Below are positions 59,170 to 64,000 of a stretch of 64,000 nucleotides of DNA, one piece after another (positions within the stretch are counted from its first letter, which is position 1; each line of letters starts with the position of its first letter). The notes beneath the pieces are model-generated. The model saw only the letters and a program-made list of their open reading frames with translations. It did not search any database and was not told where the DNA came from. This DNA comes from Megalobrama amblycephala (taxonomy: Eukaryota > Chordata > Actinopteri > Cypriniformes > Xenocyprididae): positions 34,344,447-34,408,446 of the forward strand of contig NC_063049.1 of the NCBI RefSeq assembly GCF_018812025.1, in the 5' to 3' direction. Position numbers and translations under genes: made by a program.

Positions 59170-61230
59170 CCTGAAAGTTTGAGTTATAAAAGTTAGCAAG
59201 AATGTGATTATAAAAACAATGAGGTTGTAAAAGCAGACTTGTGAATGGATGAGTTTACTTGTTCGGTGTGATGACGTTTAATGTCCCTGAAAGCCCACCC
59301 ATTTAGTCACTTGCTAGCAGCTGCCTTTTCCGAGAGAAGTAAAAACTTTTATATATCAACCCTGTAGCACTCCAAGCAAATGAGCAATAACACAACGCTT
59401 TTAGCAAAAAGACGAAGACGACTGGTTCTTGAACAAAAAGGCAGGACATCCTTTCTTACAGCTCAGTTTCTCTGCCTTTTTTCCTCTGATCGAGCGTGTT
59501 TCCTACTCTAGCTTTCTAATAAAAGAAAGCTTCTTTTGGCTCTGTGATGAATTGCATTTACTCTTCTTAAAAGCATATGCTAAATGCATAAATGCAAATG
59601 TTTTGCTGCTTGGACAATTTCTCTCTTTAATTTTTTAAAAGTGACCCGTTTGCTCCTCTTTACACAGTCTTTGGCTTGTCGTTTGGGCAGAAGTACTCTA
59701 GCATCTTTCACTGGAGGGTCAGGTTTGTTGGCTGGCCTCATATCTACTTCCACAGCATCCAGCATATGTTCTGAAGATCAAGATAATCAGGTTTAATGGT
59801 TATTATGATTTCTGTCCACCAGAGTGTGCTGTTTTTCAGGAAAAAATTCACCTAATGCAGATATTGTAATGTGATCAGTTTAGGTCTTGTTATAGTGAGA
59901 CTGACTGCAAATTTGTGTATTTGTAAGTGTGTAATGTAAGTCTTCCTAAAGGCTTGATGCTGGTCTAAAAGTGTCCTTGGGCATGTACAGACTGCGAAGT
60001 GAGAGAGAAAGTGAGAGAGTGACATTGAGTCAACATGACCTGTTTACTGATTTTTTTATGGGGAGTTATTTCTCTAAATCTGAACATTGCCAAATAAAAA
60101 GAGAGTCCTCATCAGTCCCCAATAAATAACTTGGGTCTCTCAACCAGAGTTCTTCAGCTGTTGTGAATGTCCTTGTCTTTCTCTGCCATTCTGGAGAGAG
60201 GTCCACAGATACAGTGATTTGCAGCGACAAAGTGGCCCAGTGTCATTAGTTGCGAGTTGGTGATCTGAGATGACATGACCAACATGCGACTGTTGGCGAT
60301 AAAATGTGAGTGTGTCCAGTTGAGGAAAGTTGAACTTTATGTAAATGACCAGTAACGTAATGCCACACACGTTAATATTATAGGCATATATTAAAAAATA
60401 TTTATTTATTTATCAAAGTGATTTTGGTAATGCTTTACAATAACGTTCCATCCATCCATCATATCATTATAAATCGACAAAAAAACAATACATTTTACAG
60501 CATTTATTAATCTTGGTTAATATTTATTTCTATATATACTAATGCATTTTAACATTTTGTATAAATGACCTAATGCATAATTAAATGAGCTTTATTTAAA
60601 AACTATTATTTATTTATTTTTCTTAGTGAAGCTTGTCTCCTCAATGCTAGCATGTTGTGGTTGGTTGCTAGGGTGTTGCTGTCTGGTTGCATTAAGGTGT
60701 ATTAAGTTGTTACTAATTTACTTAAAGTCTCAAATCAAAAGAGTCCACCCTGCAGTCCTCTATTATTTTGAGACTACCATAATTTACACGAGCACTTATA
60801 CATTCTGTGTGTTTTAAATCATTCAGGAGTCTCTCTACATCATTTTCTATAACGTTTTTCAAACTTTGTGAAACAGTTTTCAACTCCACATATTTGAAAC
60901 ACTTTTGATGTAAAGCACCAGTGGGAGTGCTGCATTAGATTGAATTTTTCGTGCTAGGTTTAATGCTTTCCCGTGATTCCCCAGTTAATCAAGATCTCAG
61001 CGGGGTTCCGTCATGACTGCGGCACTACTGATATCCAACAAGCTATCAGACCATAATCCCAGAGTGTATCAGCAGTCAAGGTTTGCTTGTCATTGATTCA
61101 ATTCAGAATATACGACATTGATGATATGGCACTCCTGTGACAGCCCTTGGCCATTGCAGTTGGTTTTACAAGTTAAATTAAACTTAATATTTTGCATCTG
61201 AGATTTTATGTCACTATACTGCAAAGGTGA
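59170..61230. other. Intronic sequence, little recognised
   Basis: Apart from the small minus-strand frame at 59580-59765, only TTTA-rich runs (60403-60416, 60605-60622) are seen. Confidence 0.4.
59580..59765 (-). CDS. Unrecognised basic open frame, 61 aa
   Basis: Minus-strand frame MLDAVEVDMRPANKPDPPVK, continuing into a Lys/Arg-rich half with KRSKRVTFKKLKREI. It runs back in frame towards a possible acceptor (ATCTTGATCTTCAG, ending at 59771 on the minus strand). The composition is more protein-like than neighbouring frames and includes an RVTF motif of the RVxF class that docks protein phosphatase 1. I do not recognise the protein. It could be a terminal exon of a gene nested in the intron, a retropseudogene scrap, or chance. 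Confidence 0.2.
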   Translation of the reverse strand: MLDAVEVDMRPANKPDPPVKDARVLLPKRQAKDCVKRSKRVTFKKLKREIVQAAKHLHLCI

Positions 61231-61237
61231 ACGTGAT

Positions 61238-61520
61238 TTCACCAAGTACAACATGTTCCTGGATCAACATTTTTGTTGGTCCTGGAACAACATTCCAATC
61301 GACCAATCAGTTTGAGGGACAAGTTTACAGTTTATGTCAAGTTTAGGCTTAAAACCAGGGTTAGGTGCTTCTGCATCAATGCTGTTCATCATTTCCCTCT
61401 GATTTTAGGGAAAAGTAGGGTTAGGTTTAGGAGTGGGGATTGGGTTAGAACTAAATTTTTAAACAGGAATGTTTCCAGGATCAACAAAATAGTTTGATCC
61501 AGGAACGTGTTTGTCTTGAC
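61238..61520. repeat. Dispersed repeat, family D, near complete
   Basis: CATGTTCCTGGATCAACATT at the left and TTGATCCAGGAACGTGTTTG at the right are inverted. The interior GAGGGACAAGTTTACAGTTT matches 28100-28330 in reverse. Confidence 0.7.
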
Positions 61521-61524
61521 ATTT

Positions 61525-62815
61525 TATTTTGTGTTTTATGTATTATTTTATTATATTTTATTTAGACATTCACTGCATATAACTTGGGTCCCTTCTTCAA
61601 TGTACAGTATCTATCTTTGTGGTCATTTAGTGGTCCAACAGGCGAATATTGGAATCATCTGATTTCTTATGTACAGCACACCCCTCTTCTTCAAACCACA
61701 TCATTTAAGGTATAAGCCAAAGGCCGAAATGCAATACTTATGGTTTGGTGATTTTCCCAAATCTCTATGTAACCTTATATATGAGCAAAGTGATGTTTGC
61801 AACATCACTAAATTAAATAACATAATACCTCATTTTGGATTACATAGCTGTTTCCTTCACCAGGAATCACAGGAGTTTGCTGAGGAGTTACTCTGAGCAA
61901 TCCGGCAGAAACTTTTCCTATAATCAACCAGTTGCAATAATCCTAAAAGCCTCGAGTTCCTTAGTAACAGAGAGAGGGATTGAGATTGAAAGGAAGTGAG
62001 AGGGAAGGAAGGCATCCTCCCTCAAGGAGTTACTGTCAGTCAGAAAGAACGAATGAGTCGTGGCTGATCAAAGCCTCCATTAGCAGCAGACAGACTCTCC
62101 TCATGCTGCTCAACAACCCTACAGAGCAATTAAGATATCATGAACATCTCTGGTGGCCCAAAGTCATCTGAAAATCCACTTCAGGGCAGAACTGAGAAAG
62201 AGAGAGAGCGTGGGAGAGATAGAGGGCAGAGTTTGGACACGAGCAGACACTACAAATTAAGATTTACAAGCTACCGCTGCACTCTGAAACTTTAGCTTTA
62301 ATTGCTGGCACACAGCGTGGCTTCTCTCACCATCTCTTTCTCAGTCTTTCTTTCTTATATATGAAGGGTAAATGGCCCTTGTTTTGACATACATTCTATC
62401 TTCATTGCCCCTGTAACTTACATAGCCAACAGGAGATGGTGGCATTTGCTATAACCCACCCAATTCAGTGGAAACACATGTTCTGTCAAGTGTATCATCA
62501 AAACACAGGCTGCTCATCTGTCCTTTAGCCTCATTTTTCATATATGTTGTGACAGGTGAGGAAGATGTGAAGAAAGTACACATCACACTGACATTCTGCT
62601 GTCCTTTTTCAAAGAATCTGCTGTCAGAGTGTGGGTTTCAATGTAGCGCAAATGATATCTGGCACCTACCAATGTTGTCTGGTCCTGTTTGCAGCTTAAC
62701 AATCGCCCACGTAGAAAGAAAGATACTGACGTGACGTGTAACATTAACAACCAGTTTTTATTTGTCGTTCAGGGACAGGTTAATCGGAAAAACATGCATG
62801 GACAGCATGGAAAAA
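61525..62815. other. Intronic sequence, no gene seen
   Basis: Unique sequence with a GAGAGAGAG-rich patch at 62195-62230. No coding signal. Confidence 0.45.
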
Positions 62816-62834
62816 TAAATTTAAATAATGTCTC

Positions 62835-63620
62835 ATATGCTAACTTAGACTGCATTTATTTAATCAAAAATACAGTAAAAATAGTAATATTGTGAAATAT
62901 TATTACAATTTAAAATAACTGTTCTGTTTTAATATATTTTAAAGCTGAATTTTTAGCATCACTACCCCAGTCTTCAGTGTTACAAGATCCTTCAGAAATC
63001 ATTATGCTTATGATTTGCTGCTTAAAGGGATAGTTCACCCAAAAATGAAAATTTGATGTTTATCTGCTTACCCCCAGAGCATCCAAGATGTAGGTGTCTT
63101 TGTTTCTTCAGTAGAACACAAATGATGATTTTTAACTGCAACCGCTGCCGTCTGTCAGTGGTATAATGCAAGTCAGTGGGAACTTGGACTATAAGAGTAA
63201 ATAAAACACGACAGACAAATCCAAATTAAACCCTGCGGCTCGTGACGACACATTGATGTCCTAAGACACGAAACGATCGGTTTGTGCGAGAAACTGAACA
63301 ATATTTATATCATTTTTTACCTATTATACACCACTATGTCCAACGGCATTCATCACTCGATTCGTTTGATCTGACCGCGCTCTGACAACGGCAGTGATGT
63401 CTCGCTCTCATTGAAGTAAATGCGCGAGACATCACTGCTGCTGTCAGAGCGCGATCAGACCAAACAAATCGAGTGATGAATGCAGTTGGACATAGTGGTG
63501 TATTTGTTCTGCTTAATATGTTTGTGGAAACATTTTGTAACATTAAAGTCTTTACTGCACATTAACGCCAATTTAATGTATCCTTGCTGAATAAAAGTAT
63601 TTCATTTCTTTAAAAAAAAC
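62835..63620 (-). repeat. Dispersed repeat, family A, split by a TTAA element
   Basis: 62835-63021 (CTGCATTTATTTAATCAAAA ... CTTCAGAAATCATTATGC) and 63565-63620 (CCAATTTAATGTATCCTTGC ... AAAGTATTTCATTTCTTT) are consecutive parts of the family, separated by the inserted element at 63022. Confidence 0.6.
63022..63515. mobile_element. TTAA MITE (TAGTTCACCC family) with hairpin core, right end truncated
   Basis: Starts TTAAAGGGATAGTTCACCC. The core has arms of about 75 bp (63330-63405 and 63425-63503; CACCACTATGTCCAAC against GTTGGACATAGTGGTG) around CpG-rich GAGACATCACTGC. The right terminus is missing. Confidence 0.7.
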
Positions 63621-63915
63621 TTACTATGCTAAATTAACATGCAATGTGATGTGGTCATGTGACAACTATATACTATTATAGTGTTTATACGTTATTCACA
63701 ATGCATTGTGATATATACAACATGTACAGTATTATGCCATATTTAGTTAATAGCTCATATTTCTGAATATACTTTTGTTCATTGACTCTTCCTGTAGGCT
63801 GCATAAGTAGATGGCGAATGTTGGTTTTTGTTTAAATATTGAATGACACCCAAAAGGTGTTCAGTCAATGTATCAACATTAAGTTGAGAATTTTTTTCTT
63901 CTTCTGATCTTTCAG

Positions 63916-64000
63916 GAGTAAGGCGTGAACCCCTCCCCTCTGATTCAGATGGCAGACGGTCGGCAGCCCGAGGACAGCGGCCCCCAGTGGTCATCTCCGG
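63916..64000 (+). other. map2: First coding exon of putative map2, including 33 nt of 5' UTR
   Basis: A pyrimidine-rich run (tttttttcttcttctgatc) ends in TTTCAG at 63910-63915, giving an exon start at 63916. A second AG at 63947-63948 lies directly before the ATG and could serve as an alternative acceptor. The 33-nt leader GAGTAAGGCGTGAACC... carries no upstream ATG. The 3' end of the exon is outside the window. Confidence 0.6.
63949..64000 (+). CDS. map2: Start of putative microtubule-associated protein 2 (partial, runs off the window)
   Basis: The frame reads MADGRQPEDSGPQWSSP and leaves the window open. Seen directly: ATG at 63949 with G at +4, GC-rich coding-like codons, and a splice acceptor just upstream. 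From family knowledge, vertebrate MAP2 begins MAD-R and has a Pro-x-Trp-x-Ser pattern near residues 12-16; this peptide fits that spacing. MAP2 is a neuronal dendritic protein that binds and stabilises microtubules through C-terminal repeats, which would lie far downstream of this window. No other host gene with clear coding sequence precedes it, consistent with MAP2 having a long upstream non-coding region. The identification rests on 17 residues, so another gene starting MAD is possible. Confidence 0.68.
   Translation, partial: MADGRQPEDSGPQWSSP

Overview
This is teleost fish genomic DNA. The repeat families (TTAA-flanked palindromic MITEs beginning AAAGGGATAGTTCACCC, 5S-derived SINE3 elements, hAT-type non-autonomous elements beginning TAGGG, Tc1-like transposons, long TATC and TA microsatellites) are those typical of cyprinids such as zebrafish, carp and their relatives. 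Species cannot be fixed from the sequence alone. There is no bacterial, plasmid or viral gene organisation.

Only one host coding segment is recognisable: the last 52 bases (63949-64000, + strand) encode MADGRQPEDSGPQWSSP behind a good splice acceptor. This resembles the N-terminus of microtubule-associated protein 2 (map2). If so, nearly the whole window is the 5' untranslated and intronic part of map2, which in vertebrates is very long. Three upstream segments with acceptor and donor signals on the same strand (179-333, 28930-29002, 44739-44828) are candidate non-coding 5' exons. They are predictions only.

Layout: 738-2122 is a 1.4 kb TATC/TGTC microsatellite. 2.1-13 kb is intronic sequence with TTAA elements, a hAT-like element and fragments of dispersed repeats. 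13.1-13.8 kb holds a transposon remnant with a THAP-domain reading frame. 14-15 kb is a ~98-bp tandem array split by a MITE. 17.9-19.4 kb is a stack of nested elements. 20-25.5 kb holds more nested or palindromic elements and a 1,036-bp hAT derivative with an 8-bp target duplication. 27-33 kb has TTAA elements, two hairpins (one with perfect 66-bp arms), a possible solo LTR and TA microsatellites. 34018-35238 is an apparently intact Tc1/mariner transposon with a 346-aa transposase of DD36E spacing, sitting in a TA microsatellite. 38.2-40.7 kb has a palindromic element carrying two micro-insertions with exact 8-bp target duplications, then a TTAA-flanked element with a broken THAP frame. 43.2-44.7 kb and 56.9-59.07 kb are dead Tc1-like copies; the second was hit by a 732-bp element with a 3-bp duplication. 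47.7-51 kb and 54.8-56.6 kb hold further TTAA elements, a possible LTR, and two SINE3 copies. 61-63.6 kb has more repeats, then the putative map2 exon.

No multi-gene pathway is present. The main interest is the layered transposon history, one possibly active transposase, the micro-insertions, and transposon-borne candidate regulatory sites near a neuronal gene. All family names come from reading motifs and termini by eye; no search was run.
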